64,000 nt of DNA from Klebsiella quasivariicola. GTDB taxonomy: Bacteria > Pseudomonadota > Gammaproteobacteria > Enterobacterales > Enterobacteriaceae. Positions within the stretch are counted from its first letter, which is position 1. Each line of letters begins with the position of its first letter. Below, in pieces: positions 1 through 9,031 of the stretch. Location: assembly GCF_002269255.1 (NCBI RefSeq), contig NZ_CP022824.1, forward strand, positions 124,001 through 188,000, written 5' to 3'. The notes beneath the pieces are model-generated. The model was not told where the DNA came from, ran no database searches, and saw only the letters and a program-made list of their open reading frames with translations. Position numbers and translations under genes: made by a program.

Positions 1-2
1 GG

Positions 3-158
3 CTGGTGAAGAGCTACAAGCCGGTACTGCCAGGCTCGCTCGGGCTTGGCGTGCGTAAGGACGAAGAGCAGCAGTTGGCGAAGCTTAACGAAGCTATCGC
101 CACCATGCAGAGCAACGGCGAGATTACGGCGCTGCTGGAAAAGTGGAAGCTTAATTAA
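3..158 (+). CDS. amino-acid ABC transporter substrate-binding protein, C-terminal end (partial)
   Basis: Only the last 51 codons lie inside the window; the gene starts upstream. The fragment reads like the C-terminal helix region of a periplasmic family 3 solute-binding protein: a GLGVRKDEEQ-like stretch, then a helix ending in LLEKWKLN, the usual end of these proteins. It is followed 43 bases later by the matching permease and then the ATPase, which supports the call. It would bind a polar amino acid or similar solute in the periplasm and deliver it to the permease. The substrate cannot be inferred from what is present. Confidence 0.8.
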   Translation: MVKSYKPVLPGSLGLGVRKDEEQQLAKLNEAIATMQSNGEITALLEKWKLN

Positions 159-201
159 AACAAGGGGGCGTAGCCCCTGATACCCCGTGACAGGAACTGC
201 G

Positions 202-864
202 ATGAACGACTTTTTTACCTTCAGCGCCACCGCCCTCCCCATCCTGGTGGAGGGGGTGAAATACACGGTACTGGTTACCTTTTGTTCGCTTATCCTCTCG
301 ACCCTGCTCGGGCTGACGTGGGCGCTGATGCGTCTATCGGCCCACCGTCCGCTGCGCCTGGTGAGCGGTGCGGTGGTTAACGTGCTGCGCGGCATCCCGA
401 TGCTGGTTCAGCTTTTCTATATCTACTTTGTACTGCCCGATATCGGTATCGAAATGTCGGCGCTGACTGCCGCCATTATCGGCCTCGGCATCGCCTATTC
501 AGTTTACCAGGCGGAGGATTTTCGCGCCGGCATTCAGGCTATCGACAAGGGGCAGATCGAGGCGGCGCAGACGCTTGGCATGTCTAAGCGCCTGATGATG
601 CGCCGCGTTATCCTGCCGCAGGCCATCAAGATTATCTGGCCCTCATACGGCAACACCATGGTGATGATGCTCAAGGACAGTTCGCTCGCCTCCACCATCA
701 CCGTGGCGGAACTTTCCCTGCAAGGGAAGCTGCTCGCCTCGGCGACATTTCAGAACACCACCGTTTTCACGCTGGTCGCCCTGCTCTATCTGGTAATGTG
801 CTGGCCGCTGATGTGGCTGTGCCGCCGGGTGGAACATGCCATGAACAAGCGTCGGAGCCACTGA
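202..864 (+). CDS. amino-acid ABC transporter permease, HisM/GlnP type
   Basis: A 220-residue inner-membrane protein with about five hydrophobic segments and the EAA loop (IEAAQTLGMSKRLMMRRVIL, near residues 118-137) that docks onto the ATPase. I chose the ATG preceded by AGGA; an in-frame GTG lies 15 bases upstream. The stop codon overlaps the start of the ATPase gene (TGATG), so the two are probably translationally coupled. The family moves polar amino acids, opines or similar compounds. The substrate is unknown. Confidence 0.88.
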   Translation: MNDFFTFSATALPILVEGVKYTVLVTFCSLILSTLLGLTWALMRLSAHRPLRLVSGAVVNVLRGIPMLVQLFYIYFVLPDIGIEMSALTAAIIGLGIAYSVYQAEDFRAGIQAIDKGQIEAAQTLGMSKRLMMRRVILPQAIKIIWPSYGNTMVMMLKDSSLASTITVAELSLQGKLLASATFQNTTVFTLVALLYLVMCWPLMWLCRRVEHAMNKRRSH

Positions 865-1604
865 TGATTGAATATCGCAATGTCCATAAAAGTTACGGCG
901 CGGTACACGTGCTGAACGGCATCAACCTGACCATCAACCGCCAGGAGGTGGTTTGCATCATCGGCCCTTCAGGCTCCGGCAAGTCGACCCTGTTGCGCTG
1001 CATCAACGGGCTTGAGAACTACCAGAGCGGCGAGATTATTTTCGACGGCGTGCAGGTGGACGGCAGCGAGCGCGCGCTAAGTCAGGTGCGCGGCGAGGTG
1101 GCGATGGTCTTCCAGCGCTTTAACCTCTTCCCGCACCGCACGGTGCTGGAGAACGTCACCGAAGGGCCGATTTACGTCAAAGGCGAGCGCCCCGGCCCCG
1201 CGCGGGAATATGGCATGGAGCTGCTTAAACAGGTGGGGATGGACCACAAGGCGCATTCATACCCGCAGGATCTTTCCGGCGGCCAGCAGCAACGCGTGGC
1301 GATAGCCCGTGCGCTCGCGATGCGCCCGCGAGCCATTTTGTTCGACGAACCCACCTCGGCGCTTGATCCGGAGCTGGTGGGCGACGTGCTGAAAGTGATG
1401 CGCGAGCTGGCGAATCAGGGCAGGACGATGGTGGTGGTGACCCACGAAATCGCCTTCGCCCGCGAAGTGGCCGACCGCGTGGTGTTTATCGACGGCGGTG
1501 TGGTGACCGAAGAAGGCCCGGCGCGCCAGGTGCTTACCAACCCTTCCCACCCGCGCACCCGCGAGTTTTTACAACGTGTACTCAACCCCATCAGCGAGGA
1601 ATAA
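864..1604 (+). CDS. amino-acid ABC transporter ATP-binding protein
   Basis: A 246-residue ABC ATPase of the GlnQ/HisP group. Walker A (GPSGSGKST) lies near residue 35, the signature LSGGQQQRVAIARAL near 135, Walker B (ILFDEPTSALD) near 158 and the switch histidine in VVVTHE near 193. It would hydrolyse ATP on the cytoplasmic face to drive import through the permease just upstream. Its start overlaps the permease stop and its stop overlaps the next start by one base, so the cluster is tightly coupled. Confidence 0.92.
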   Translation: MIEYRNVHKSYGAVHVLNGINLTINRQEVVCIIGPSGSGKSTLLRCINGLENYQSGEIIFDGVQVDGSERALSQVRGEVAMVFQRFNLFPHRTVLENVTEGPIYVKGERPGPAREYGMELLKQVGMDHKAHSYPQDLSGGQQQRVAIARALAMRPRAILFDEPTSALDPELVGDVLKVMRELANQGRTMVVVTHEIAFAREVADRVVFIDGGVVTEEGPARQVLTNPSHPRTREFLQRVLNPISEE

Positions 1605-2434
1605 TGATGCTTAACGCCAGCCATATCTGCGCCACCAACTTTACCTATTCGCACTATCGGCTGAACCACTGCCTGGACGATGTCGCCGCGCTCGGCGTGC
1701 AGTGGTTTGAACTATGGGGCGTTGCGCCGCACCTGCATATCGACACCGTGCAGGAAGCGGACCTGCAGGCGCTCAGGCGGGAGCTGGCGGAGCGCGAGCT
1801 TAAGCTCGCCTGTTTCACGCCGGAGCAGTGTGTCTACCCGGTTAATATCGCCGCCGAAAACCCGCTGCAGCGGGAGTACAGCATTAACTATTTTCGCCGC
1901 AGCCTGGAGATATGCGAAAGCCTTGAGTCGCCTCTACTGTTTATGACGCCAGGCTGGGGTTATGAAGAGGATAAGCCCGCGGAGGCGCGCAGCCGCGCGG
2001 TGGACGCCCTGGCGCAACTGGCGCACCTCGCGGAAAGCCGTGGCGTGACGCTGGTGCTGGAAGTGTTGCAGCCGCGCGAAAGCAACCTCGCCAGCACCGT
2101 GCATGAGCTGGCGTCTCTGGTTAACGAAGTCAGTTCGCCTGCGCTCGACGCGGCGCTGGATATCGTCGGCATGGCGGTGGGCGGCGACAGCGTGACCGAT
2201 TACCTCAACGCCTTTGGGCCAAAACTGCGCCACTGCCATTTTATCGACGGAACCCCTGCGGGCCATCTGGCGCTCGGCGACGGCAACCTGCCGCTGAAAA
2301 GCTACCTCAGCGAACTTCGTGAAGGCGGCTATAACGGTCTGTTGTCGCTTGAGATAGCTGGTGGGCGCTACTGGCAGGAGCCGCTAGAGCCGATGCGCCA
2401 GAGCATTACGTTCCTGCGCGACGCGCTCGCATGA
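1604..2434 (+). CDS. sugar phosphate isomerase/epimerase family TIM-barrel protein
   Basis: A 276-residue protein of the xylose-isomerase-like TIM-barrel superfamily (AP_endonuc_2 group). Visible family features are the Glu in LVLEVLQPRES and the late segment LRHCHFIDGTPAGHLALGDG, which supply acidic and His metal ligands in this fold. The gene overlaps the ATPase stop by one base and the exporter start by four, so it belongs to the same operon. It probably isomerises or epimerises the imported compound or a derivative, but the actual reaction cannot be read from sequence. Confidence 0.75.
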   Translation: MMLNASHICATNFTYSHYRLNHCLDDVAALGVQWFELWGVAPHLHIDTVQEADLQALRRELAERELKLACFTPEQCVYPVNIAAENPLQREYSINYFRRSLEICESLESPLLFMTPGWGYEEDKPAEARSRAVDALAQLAHLAESRGVTLVLEVLQPRESNLASTVHELASLVNEVSSPALDAALDIVGMAVGGDSVTDYLNAFGPKLRHCHFIDGTPAGHLALGDGNLPLKSYLSELREGGYNGLLSLEIAGGRYWQEPLEPMRQSITFLRDALA

Positions 2435-3321
2435 TAGCGCGAAGCGGCGCGGCCATGCTGCCTGCACGCAAAAGCGAGAGCCTGCTGTTGCTGGTAACTC
2501 TCTGTGCCGGGGCAGGCTGGATCTTCTCTAAAGAGGCACTTGGCGCGCTGCCTCCGGTCTTTTTTATCGCCGTGCGCTTTCTGGCGGGCGGTCTGCTGCT
2601 GGGCCTGGCGGTGCCCGCAGCCGACCGACGCGAATGGCGGCGCAGCCTGTGGCCAGCCTTCGCCATCGGCAGCCTGATTTGCGGCTCGATGATGTGCTGG
2701 ATTGTGGCGCTGCATCTTACCACCGCGCTGGGCGTTGGCGCGTTTCTCACCTGCCTCGGGCCGCTGTTGGTGCCGTTCGCAGGATGGCTGCTGTTCCGCC
2801 AGGCGCTGTCGAAGCGCATCGGGCTCGCCATGCTGCTCGCCCTACCCGGCATTGCGCTGCTGGTGGGTAACAGCTTTCTCCAGTGGCGGTTCGAGGCGGG
2901 CCAGTTCTGGTTTTTTGGTGCGGCGGCGATTTTCGCCTTTTACTTCAGCCTGAATAATCGCTTCGCCACCGACCATCCGGTGGTGCTATTCGCCGCCATG
3001 CAGATGATCGCGGTGGGCCTGCTGGCGTTGCCGGTGAGCCTGTGGCTGGAGCCGTGGCCTGGCGAGCTCAACGCGGCTGGTTGGACATGGCTTGCGCTCA
3101 GCATTCTCATTCCCACCTGCTTGCGCTTCTTTTTGCAAAACTATGCGCAGCGGCTAGCCTATACGCTCAACGGAGGGCTCATCATGCTGATGGAGCCAGT
3201 GTGGGCGGCCATTTTCTCGGCGCTATGGTATGGCGAAGTGATGACGCTGTCGCAGGTGGGCGGCGCGCTGCTTATCCTGCTGGCGCTGACGGTCGCCAGA
3301 GAGCGTCACGTCAGCGCCTGA
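2431..3321 (+). CDS. EamA/DMT family transporter
   Basis: A 296-residue, highly hydrophobic protein with about ten predicted membrane helices in two EamA repeats, typical of drug/metabolite transporters. The start overlaps the isomerase stop (ATGA). As the last gene of the operon it may export an end product or excess substrate of the imported compound. Sequence alone does not give the direction of transport or the substrate. High G+C and the absence of nearby mobility genes upstream make the five-gene block look chromosomal in origin. Confidence 0.82.
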   Translation: MIARSGAAMLPARKSESLLLLVTLCAGAGWIFSKEALGALPPVFFIAVRFLAGGLLLGLAVPAADRREWRRSLWPAFAIGSLICGSMMCWIVALHLTTALGVGAFLTCLGPLLVPFAGWLLFRQALSKRIGLAMLLALPGIALLVGNSFLQWRFEAGQFWFFGAAAIFAFYFSLNNRFATDHPVVLFAAMQMIAVGLLALPVSLWLEPWPGELNAAGWTWLALSILIPTCLRFFLQNYAQRLAYTLNGGLIMLMEPVWAAIFSALWYGEVMTLSQVGGALLILLALTVARERHVSA

Positions 3322-3341
3322 CCCTCGCCTGCGGGCGAGGG
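3322..3341 (+). terminator. hairpin after the transporter operon
   Basis: Perfect 8-bp arms (CCCTCGCC/GGCGAGGG) with a 4-base loop start directly at the end of the EamA stop codon. There is no good T tract, so it is a weak intrinsic terminator or a 3' stabilising hairpin. Confidence 0.55.
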
Positions 3342-3383
3342 TGTTGGCGGCATTTCCGGTCATATAGACGGTACGACTCAGCG

Positions 3384-3586
3384 TTACCGGAAAGGTATTC
3401 TGACGGCTCCGGGTACCGTCCGCGAACGCCGTTTCACTGGTGTCCCCCACCCGTCCCGGGACTCGTTCATACCAATATGGAACTGCGCCGCGGCAGACCT
3501 CTCCCAGTCGGCACGGGGGTCGGAATACATCTCTCCCAGACTGTTATATGCCCTGGATGAAATCGTAAATAACTGCCCGGTATTGT
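3384..3586 (-). pseudogene. unrecognised gene fragment cut by the IS5-family element
   Basis: An open frame on the minus strand runs out of the IS left end and stops at the left boundary. The part outside the IS includes YNSLGEMYSDPRADWERSA. I do not recognise the family. It could be the 3' part of a gene interrupted by the insertion, or chance coding potential. Confidence 0.25.
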
Positions 3587-4417
3587 GGAAGGTGCGAACA
3601 AGTTCCTGATATGAGATCATCATATTCATCCGGAGCGCATCCCAGAGGGACATCATGAGCCATCAACTCACCTTCGCCGATAGTGAATTCAGCACTAAGC
3701 GCCGTCAGACCCGAAAAGAGATTTTCCTCTCCCGCATGGAGCAGATTCTGCCATGGCAGAATATGACCGCTGTCATCGAGCCGTTTTATCCCAAGGCGGG
3801 CAATGGCCGACGGCCCTATCCGCTGGAGACCATGCTGCGTATTCACTGCATGCAGCATTGGTACAACCTGAGCGACGGTGCCATGGAAGATGCCCTGTAC
3901 GAAATCGCCTCCATGCGCCTGTTTGCCCGATTATCCCTGGATAGCGCCCTGCCGGATCGCACCACCATCATGAATTTCCGCCACCTGCTCGAGCAGCATC
4001 AACTGGCCCGTCAATTGTTCAAGACCATCAATCGCTGGCTGGCCGAAGCAGGCGTCATGATGACCCAAGGCACTTTGGTGGATGCCACCATCATTGAGGC
4101 ACCCAGCTCTACCAAGAACAAAGAGCAGCAACGCGATCCGGAGATGCATCAGACCAAGAAAGGCAATCAGTGGCACTTTGGCATGAAGGCCCACATTGGT
4201 GTCGATGCCAAGAGTGGCCTGACCCACAGCCTAGTCACCACCGCGGCCAACGAGCATGACCTCAATCAGCTGGGTAATCTGCTTCATGGAGAGGAGCAAT
4301 TTGTCTCAGCCGATGCCGGCTACCAAGGAGCGCCACAGCGCGAGGAGCTGGCCGAGGTGGATGTGGACTGGCTGATCGCCGAGCGTCCCGGCAGGGTAAA
4401 AACCTTGAAGCAGCATC
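3587..4417 (+). mobile_element. IS5-family insertion sequence, right end missing
   Basis: The left terminus begins GGAAGGTGCGAACAAG, the IS5-type end, followed by a leader and the transposase start. The element loses its right end where a Tn3-family terminal repeat begins, so it was truncated by a transposon insertion or deletion. Because the right end is missing, no target duplication can be checked. Confidence 0.85.
3655..4417 (+). pseudogene. IS5-family transposase, C-terminally truncated
   Basis: The first ~254 residues match IS5-group transposases closely (start MSHQLTFADSEFSTKRRQTR, then SLDSALPDRTTIMNFRH and VDATIIEAPSS). The frame runs past LKQH into unrelated transposon-end sequence and stops at base 4479, replacing the normal ~70-residue C-terminus that carries the catalytic Glu of the DDE triad. 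The protein should be inactive. Confidence 0.88.
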
Positions 4418-4455
4418 GGGGTCTGAGGGCCAATGGAACGAAAACGTACGCTAAG
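4418..4455 (+). repeat. 38-bp Tn3-family terminal inverted repeat
   Basis: The sequence begins GGGGTCTGAGGGCCAATGGA and ends with AACGTACGCTAAG, 38 bp in all. It matches the Tn3-type end pattern (GGGGTCTGA, then TGGAACGAAAAC, then TAAG). It abuts the cut IS5-family element exactly and points rightward into the arsenic operon. I did not find the opposite end in this window, so the transposon boundary on the other side is lost or beyond the window. Confidence 0.8.
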
Positions 4456-4626
4456 GAAATAACCAATTGTTATAATTGATATTATTCATTCTTCTCTATG
4501 AACTGAAAGCCCGCACTAAGCAATGTTTTAGCCTCAAATGACTTTTTTACCTACCCAACTAACGTAACGATCGCACATCAGGTCGTTTTTCAACCGCATA
4601 GTGACACCTGCACTCACATGCGAGAA

Positions 4627-4668
4627 AACACATATGATTTTGACTTCTTGTTTTGGTGGAGAGACAAT
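4627..4668 (+). promoter_or_regulatory. arsRDABC promoter and likely ArsR operator
   Basis: A -35 box TTGACT and a -10 box GACAAT are 17 bases apart and lie 25 bases before the arsR start. The stretch ACACATATGATTTTGACTT covering the -35 box resembles the known ArsR operator position in R773-type operons. Operator assignment is by analogy. Confidence 0.6.
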
Positions 4669-4692
4669 ACCCATTCATAGCAGGAGTACATA

Positions 4693-5046
4693 ATGCCAGA
4701 AATTGCATCCCTACAACTTTTCAAAATACTATCTGATGAAACCCGCCTGGGTATCGTGCTACTGCTCAGGGAGATGGGGGAGCTGTGCGTATGCGATCTC
4801 TGCACAGCGCTGGAACAATCACAACCCAAGACCTCCCGCCATCTGGCGATGCTTCGGGAAAGTGGCCTGTTGCTGGATCGCAAGCAGGGGAAATGGGTTC
4901 ATTATCGCTTATCCCCGCATATTCCTTCCTGGGCTGCCCTGGTGATTGAGCAGGCCTGGTTAAGTCAACAGGACGACGTACAGGCCATCGCCCGTAAGCT
5001 GGCATCGGCCAACTGCTCTGGCAGCGGTAAGGCTGTTTGTATCTAA
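4693..5046 (+). CDS. arsR: ArsR arsenite-responsive repressor
   Basis: A 117-residue ArsR/SmtB winged-helix repressor that blocks the ars promoter until As(III) or Sb(III) binds. The metalloid site C32-V-C34-D-L-C37 is complete. The recognition helix region is SQPKTSRHLAMLRESGLL. Length and motifs match the R773 plasmid class. It is the first gene of arsRDABC and represses its own operon from the promoter just upstream. Confidence 0.96.
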   Translation: MPEIASLQLFKILSDETRLGIVLLLREMGELCVCDLCTALEQSQPKTSRHLAMLRESGLLLDRKQGKWVHYRLSPHIPSWAALVIEQAWLSQQDDVQAIARKLASANCSGSGKAVCI

Positions 5047-5093
5047 AAATTTTGCCTGTACATATATGTTTTTGCGAATATGAGGTGTTAAAG

Positions 5094-5456
5094 ATGAAAA
5101 TGTTAACGGTGTTTGATCCGGCGATGTGCTGCAGTACCGGCGTTTGTGGTTCAGATGTCGATCAGGTTTTGGTCAATTTTTCTGCTGATGTGCAATGGCT
5201 GAAAGGGCGTGGGGTTCAGATCGAACGTTATAACCTGGCGCAGCAGCCTATGAGCTTCGTTGAGAACGAAAAAGCGAAAGCATTCCTTGAGGCTTCTGGA
5301 GCTGAAGGGCTTCCGCTGCTGTTGCTTGATGGTGAAACGGTGATGGCCGGGCGATACCCAAAACGCGCTGAACTGGCTCGCTGGTTTGGTATACCGCTGG
5401 AAAAGGTGGGTTTAGCTTCCACCAGTTGCTGTGGTGGTAAAACTTCCTGTTGTTGA
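5094..5456 (+). CDS. arsD: ArsD arsenic metallochaperone
   Basis: A 120-residue protein that hands As(III) to the ArsA ATPase and weakly represses the operon. The essential chaperone cysteines C12, C13 and C18 are present, as are the two C-terminal vicinal pairs (STSCCGG and TSCC). The start is the ATG behind GAGGTG rather than the upstream in-frame ATG. Length is exactly that of R773 ArsD. Confidence 0.95.
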   Translation: MKMLTVFDPAMCCSTGVCGSDVDQVLVNFSADVQWLKGRGVQIERYNLAQQPMSFVENEKAKAFLEASGAEGLPLLLLDGETVMAGRYPKRAELARWFGIPLEKVGLASTSCCGGKTSCC

Positions 5457-5473
5457 GTATGTCAGGAGGACAT

Positions 5474-7225
5474 ATGAAATTCTTAGAGAATATCCCGTCT
5501 TACCTGTTTTTCACCGGTAAGGGAGGTGTAGGCAAAACTTCGATTTCCTGCGCAACGGCTATACGTCTGGCTGAACTGGGAAAGCGTGTTCTGCTTGTCA
5601 GTACCGACCCGGCTTCCAATGTCGGTCAGGTATTCGATCAGACTATCGGTAACACTATCCAGCCCGTGACTGCTGTGTCTGGTCTTTCGGCTCTGGAGAT
5701 TGACCCGCAGGACGCCGCCCAGCAATACCGCGCCAGAATCGTTGACCCTATTAAAGGTCTTTTGCCTGATGACGTTGTTAACAGCATCAGTGAACAGCTT
5801 TCAGGAGCTTGTACGACAGAGATCGCTGCATTCGACGAGTTTACTGGCTTACTGACTGACGCTTCTCTGCTGACCCGCTTTGATCACATCATTTTTGATA
5901 CTGCCCCAACTGGCCACACTATTCGCCTTCTTCAGCTTCCCGGAGCCTGGAGCAGCTTCATCGAAAGTAACCCGGATGGTGCTTCCTGTCTTGGTCCAAT
6001 GGCTGGGCTGGAAAAACAACGCGAGCAATATGCTCATGCGGTTGAGGCATTATCCGATCCTGAACGAACTCGCCTTGTGCTGGTCGCGCGATTGCAAAAA
6101 TCAACACTGCAGGAAGTCGCTCGTACTCATGACGAATTATCAGCTATTGGCCTTAAAAATCAGTATTTAGTCATTAACGGTGTCCTGCCTGCGAGCGAAG
6201 CAGAACGTGATGCACTGGCCGCTGCAATATGGCAACGGGAGCAAGAGGCGCTGGCAAATCTTCCTGCCGGGTTATCTGATTTGCCGACAGACAACTTATA
6301 CCTGCAGCCGCTGAACATGGTTGGTGTATCCGCATTGAAAGGCCTGCTCAACGAACACGCTGAGATAACATCGCTTCCTGAACAAAGCCCACAGAACAAG
6401 CCAGAGAATATGTCGTTGTCTGTCCTGGTTGATGATATCGCCCGCAGTGAACACGGTTTGATTATGCTGATGGGCAAAGGTGGTGTGGGCAAAACCACAA
6501 TGGCTGCGGCTATCGCCGTCAGTCTGGCGGATAAGGGTTTTGATGTGCATCTCACCACCTCAGATCCTGCTGCACATCTCAGTACAACGCTCAATGGCAG
6601 CCTCAAAAATCTGCAGGTCAGCCGAATCAACCCTCACGATGAAACTGAACGCTATCGTCAGCATGTTCTTGAGACGAAAGGCAGGGATCTGGATGAGGCT
6701 GGGAAACGGCTGCTCGAAGAGGATTTACGTTCTCCTTGCACAGAAGAGATTGCGGTGTTCCAGGCGTTTTCACGCGTAATTCGTGAAGCTGGCAAACGGT
6801 TTGTGGTCATGGATACGGCACCTACCGGGCATACGCTATTACTGCTTGATGCTACCGGGGCTTATCACCGTGAGATTGCCAGGAAGATGGGGGATAAAGG
6901 TCATTTTACCACTCCGATGATGCAGCTTCAGGACCAGGAACGTACCAAAGTTTTGCTGGTCACTCTGCCTGAAACCACACCTGTACTGGAAGCGGCAAAC
7001 CTGCAGTCCGATCTTGAACGTGCGGGGATTCATCCCTGGGGCTGGATTATCAATAACAGCCTTTCGATTGCACAGACGCAATCGCCGCTGCTTTGCCAGC
7101 GCGCCCTACAAGAGCGTCCTCAAATCGAGGTTGTGAAAAACCAGCATGCAAGCCGCATAGCGTTAGTACCGGTAATGGCTGCAGAGCCCACTGGCATCGA
7201 GAAACTCAGAGAGCTGGTTGTTTAA
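5474..7225 (+). CDS. arsA: ArsA arsenite-stimulated ATPase
   Basis: A 583-residue ATPase made of two homologous halves that energises the ArsB pump. Each half has a deviant Walker A (GKGGVGKTS near residue 15 and GKGGVGKTT near 335) and a DTAPTGHT signal transduction motif. The metalloid-site cysteines are visible in SGACTTEIAAF, GASCLGPMAG and RSPCTEEIAVF. The start follows AGGAGGA by a few bases. Length equals that of R773 ArsA, so the gene looks intact. Confidence 0.96.
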   Translation: MKFLENIPSYLFFTGKGGVGKTSISCATAIRLAELGKRVLLVSTDPASNVGQVFDQTIGNTIQPVTAVSGLSALEIDPQDAAQQYRARIVDPIKGLLPDDVVNSISEQLSGACTTEIAAFDEFTGLLTDASLLTRFDHIIFDTAPTGHTIRLLQLPGAWSSFIESNPDGASCLGPMAGLEKQREQYAHAVEALSDPERTRLVLVARLQKSTLQEVARTHDELSAIGLKNQYLVINGVLPASEAERDALAAAIWQREQEALANLPAGLSDLPTDNLYLQPLNMVGVSALKGLLNEHAEITSLPEQSPQNKPENMSLSVLVDDIARSEHGLIMLMGKGGVGKTTMAAAIAVSLADKGFDVHLTTSDPAAHLSTTLNGSLKNLQVSRINPHDETERYRQHVLETKGRDLDEAGKRLLEEDLRSPCTEEIAVFQAFSRVIREAGKRFVVMDTAPTGHTLLLLDATGAYHREIARKMGDKGHFTTPMMQLQDQERTKVLLVTLPETTPVLEAANLQSDLERAGIHPWGWIINNSLSIAQTQSPLLCQRALQERPQIEVVKNQHASRIALVPVMAAEPTGIEKLRELVV

Positions 7226-7273
7226 TTTTTTTTGTATATACAGGGCGGCAAAGCCGTCCTGTCTGGAGGATTT

Positions 7274-8563
7274 ATGTTACTGGCAGGCGCTATTTTTGTC
7301 CTGACCATCGTTTTGGTTATCTGGCAACCGAAGGGATTAGGGATCGGCTGGAGTGCGACGCTGGGCGCGGTACTGGCGCTGATCTCTGGCGTAGTCCATT
7401 TTGGTGATATCCCTGTAGTGTGGAATATTGTCTGGAATGCGACGGCGACCTTTATTGCCGTGATTATTATCAGCCTTCTGCTCGATGAATCGGGCTTTTT
7501 CGAATGGGCGGCGCTGCACGTTTCACGTTGGGGTAACGGTCGCGGGCGTTTGCTGTTTACCTATATCGTTTTGCTCGGCGCAGCGGTGGCGGCACTGTTT
7601 GCCAACGATGGTGCGGCATTGATTCTGACGCCAATTGTTATCGCCATGCTGCTTGCATTAGGTTTCAGCAAAGGCACTACGCTGGCATTTGTCATGGCCG
7701 CCGGGTTTATTGCCGATACGGCCAGTCTGCCGCTTATCGTGTCCAACCTGGTTAACATCGTTTCTGCAGACTTCTTTGGGCTGGGTTTCACTGAGTATGC
7801 GTCGGTAATGGTGCCGGTGGATATCGCAGCCATTATCGCCACGCTGGTGATGCTGCATCTGTTCTTCCGCAAAGATATTCCGCCAACTTACGACCTGGCT
7901 CTCCTGAAAGCACCGGCAAAAGCGATTAAAGATCTGGCAACCTTCAGAACCGGCTGGATAGTGTTGATCCTTCTTCTGGTTGGCTTTTTCGTCCTTGAGC
8001 CGTTGGGTATCCCGGTCAGTGCGATTGCTGCTGTAGGGGCTGTCATTCTGTTTGCGGTGGCGAAGCGAGGCCATGCCATTAACACTGGCAAAGTGCTTCG
8101 CGGTGCGCCATGGCAGATCGTCATATTCTCTCTGGGAATGTATCTGGTGGTCTATGGTCTGCGTAATGCCGGACTAACAGAATACCTCTCCGGTGTGTTG
8201 AACGTGCTGGCAGATAAAGGACTTTGGGCCGCGACGTTTGGTACTGGCTTCCTGACGGCTTTCCTCTCTTCCATCATGAACAATATGCCTACCGTGCTGG
8301 TTGGTGCTCTCTCTATTGATGGCAGCACTGCAACAGGCGTTATCAAAGAGGCGATGATTTTTGCCAACGTGATTGGCTGCGATCTTGGACCGAAAATTAC
8401 ACCTATTGGTAGCCTGGCAACGTTGCTCTGGCTGCATGTCCTTTCACAGAAGAACATGACCATCACATGGGGATACTATTTCCGCACCGGGATCGTCATG
8501 ACTCTGCCTGTGCTGTTTGTAACGCTGGCCGCGCTGGCGCTACGTCTCTCTTTCACTTTGTAA
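7274..8563 (+). CDS. arsB: ArsB arsenite/antimonite efflux pump
   Basis: A 429-residue inner-membrane carrier with about twelve helices that expels As(III)/Sb(III), alone or powered by ArsA. I chose the ATG after CTGGAGGATTT; the open frame extends upstream without a better site. It is very similar along its whole length to the second arsB in this window (base 26576), the two being paralogous copies on one molecule. Confidence 0.95.
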   Translation: MLLAGAIFVLTIVLVIWQPKGLGIGWSATLGAVLALISGVVHFGDIPVVWNIVWNATATFIAVIIISLLLDESGFFEWAALHVSRWGNGRGRLLFTYIVLLGAAVAALFANDGAALILTPIVIAMLLALGFSKGTTLAFVMAAGFIADTASLPLIVSNLVNIVSADFFGLGFTEYASVMVPVDIAAIIATLVMLHLFFRKDIPPTYDLALLKAPAKAIKDLATFRTGWIVLILLLVGFFVLEPLGIPVSAIAAVGAVILFAVAKRGHAINTGKVLRGAPWQIVIFSLGMYLVVYGLRNAGLTEYLSGVLNVLADKGLWAATFGTGFLTAFLSSIMNNMPTVLVGALSIDGSTATGVIKEAMIFANVIGCDLGPKITPIGSLATLLWLHVLSQKNMTITWGYYFRTGIVMTLPVLFVTLAALALRLSFTL

Positions 8564-8575
8564 TGAGATACTGAT

Positions 8576-9001
8576 ATGAGCAACATCACCATTTATCACA
8601 ACCCAGCCTGCGGCACGTCGCGTAATACGCTGGAGATGATCCGCAACAGCGGTATCGAGCCGACCGTTATTCTTTACCTTGAGACTCCACCTTCACGCGA
8701 TGAGCTGCTCAAACTCATTGCGGATATGGGCATTTCCGTCCGGGCTTTGCTGCGTAAGAACGTCGAGCCGTATGAGGAACTGGGTCTTGCAGAAGATAAA
8801 TTTACTGACGACCAGCTCATCGACTTTATGCTACAGCATCCGATTCTGATCAACCGTCCGATCGTAGTGACGCCACTGGGAACTAAACTTTGCCGTCCTT
8901 CAGAGGTTGTTCTCGATATCCTTCCAGATGCCCAGAAAGCGGCTTTCACCAAGGAAGACGGTGAAAAAGTCGTTGATGATTCAGGTAAAAGACTGAAATA
9001 A
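8576..9001 (+). CDS. arsC: ArsC glutaredoxin-dependent arsenate reductase
   Basis: A 141-residue enzyme that reduces As(V) to As(III) for export by ArsB. The catalytic Cys12 lies in NPACGTSRNT, and the arginines that hold the arsenate oxyanion are present (RKN near residue 60, INRPIV and CRPSEV). It is the last gene of the operon and is followed at once by a strong hairpin. Confidence 0.96.
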   Translation: MSNITIYHNPACGTSRNTLEMIRNSGIEPTVILYLETPPSRDELLKLIADMGISVRALLRKNVEPYEELGLAEDKFTDDQLIDFMLQHPILINRPIVVTPLGTKLCRPSEVVLDILPDAQKAAFTKEDGEKVVDDSGKRLK

Positions 9002-9005
9002 AGAC

Positions 9006-9027
9006 GAAGGGGGCATTTGCCCCCTTC
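9006..9027 (+). terminator. terminator of arsRDABC
   Basis: Arms GAAGGGGGCA and TGCCCCCTTC with a 2-base loop start four bases after the arsC stop, followed by a short ATTATTA tail. It separates the operon from the convergent arsA remnant. Confidence 0.75.
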
Positions 9028-9031
9028 ATTA

